This document shows, piece after piece, positions 63,945-64,000 of a DNA stretch of 64,000 nt (position 1 is the stretch's first letter; the number at the start of each line of letters is the position of its first letter). The stretch is from contig OZ244783.1 in assembly GCA_965219635.1 (NCBI GenBank), positions 868,001 to 932,000 of the forward strand, written 5' to 3'. Origin of the DNA: JAPOXR01 sp965219635. Lineage in GTDB: Bacteria > Pseudomonadota > Alphaproteobacteria > Rhodobacterales > Rhodobacteraceae. The translations under genes and the position numbers were made by a program. The notes beneath the pieces are model-generated. The model was given only the letters and a program-made list of their open reading frames with translations. It had not been told where the DNA came from and did no database searches.

Positions 63945-64000
63945 GGGAGGTCACCCAGATAGGCGTCCAGCACTGCCGGATCGCCGCGGACCGCAGCTGC
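63941..64000 (-). CDS. livG: branched-chain amino acid-type ABC ATPase LivG, C-terminal end only
   Basis: Only the last 19 codons are in the window, running off the right edge. The reading is AAAVRGDPAVLDAYLGDLP and stop, which matches the family's ending (DP-x-V-x-x-AYLG). The TGA at 63941-63943 overlaps the livF ATG. Confidence 0.8.
   Translation of the reverse strand, partial: AAAVRGDPAVLDAYLGDLP

Noticed and set aside
1..64000. CRISPR array, prophage or intact insertion sequence
   Set aside because: No regularly spaced repeats, integrase, transposase or structural phage gene was seen in any frame.

Overview
The window is about 64 kb of GC-rich chromosomal DNA from an alphaproteobacterium. 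The markers are: irr divergent from fabA-fabB-fabI; uvrC-pgsA-moaD-moaE; a non-catalytic-type pyrC between pyrB and plsY; a 44-residue aa3 oxidase subunit IV gene; coq9; a DUF1013/TrcR gene; and a plant/alphaproteobacterial-type gshA. The genus cannot be named from this sequence. I saw no rRNA, tRNA, CRISPR array, phage block or intact insertion sequence.

Layout. Positions 1-14.3 kb hold fatty acid synthesis (fabABI), an Irr-type regulator, tag, an FAD oxidoreductase, a sugar-acid dehydratase of the IlvD/EDD family, an S49 peptidase, a pteridine-reductase-like SDR, uvrC, pgsA, moaD and moaE. Positions 14.3-24.6 kb hold an OmpA-type envelope protein, ubiA/rsmE (divergent, 12 bp apart), gshA, plsY-pyrC-pyrB, a uracil-DNA glycosylase and moaB. 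Positions 24.6-29.7 kb hold a DsbD-like periplasmic protein, an AlbA/Schlafen-like gene broken by two in-frame stops, yqgE and a Sua5-type gene. Positions 29.8-41 kb hold an acyl-CoA dehydrogenase with an MBL hydrolase, a decayed Phd/PIN toxin-antitoxin pair, the small cox subunit, rpsU, coq9-quinone reductase, trcR, an odd SDR, clpS, a HAD hydrolase and a D-Ala-D-Ala carboxypeptidase.

Positions 41.1-48.2 kb look like a sugar locus: a D-lyxose-isomerase-like cupin, a complete CUT1-type sugar ABC transporter (binding protein, two permeases, ATPase), an alpha/beta hydrolase and an RraA-like protein. Positions 48.3-54 kb hold a yejABEF-type oligopeptide/microcin C importer. A membrane-anchored cytochrome c and pheA diverge at 54.7 kb. 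An orphan AbiEi-like (DUF6088) antitoxin gene follows. Positions 57.4-64 kb hold a tightly coupled minus-strand set: livG-livF-livH-livM, a branched-chain-type binding protein, a stand-alone Rid protein, an SRPBCC protein and an aldo/keto reductase fused to a second Rid domain. It runs off the right edge.

The right-end set is the best candidate for an undescribed pathway: an ABC importer coupled to an AKR-Rid fusion, a second Rid protein and an SRPBCC protein, with both Rid domains lacking the catalytic arginine of true RidA. A second theme is decay of defence-type accessory genes: the AlbA-like gene with two stops, the ruined PIN toxin beside an intact antitoxin, and the AbiEi-like gene without an obvious toxin. 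Several core proteins also lack canonical catalytic or ligand residues (PyrC, the 37.3 kb SDR, the uracil-DNA glycosylase).
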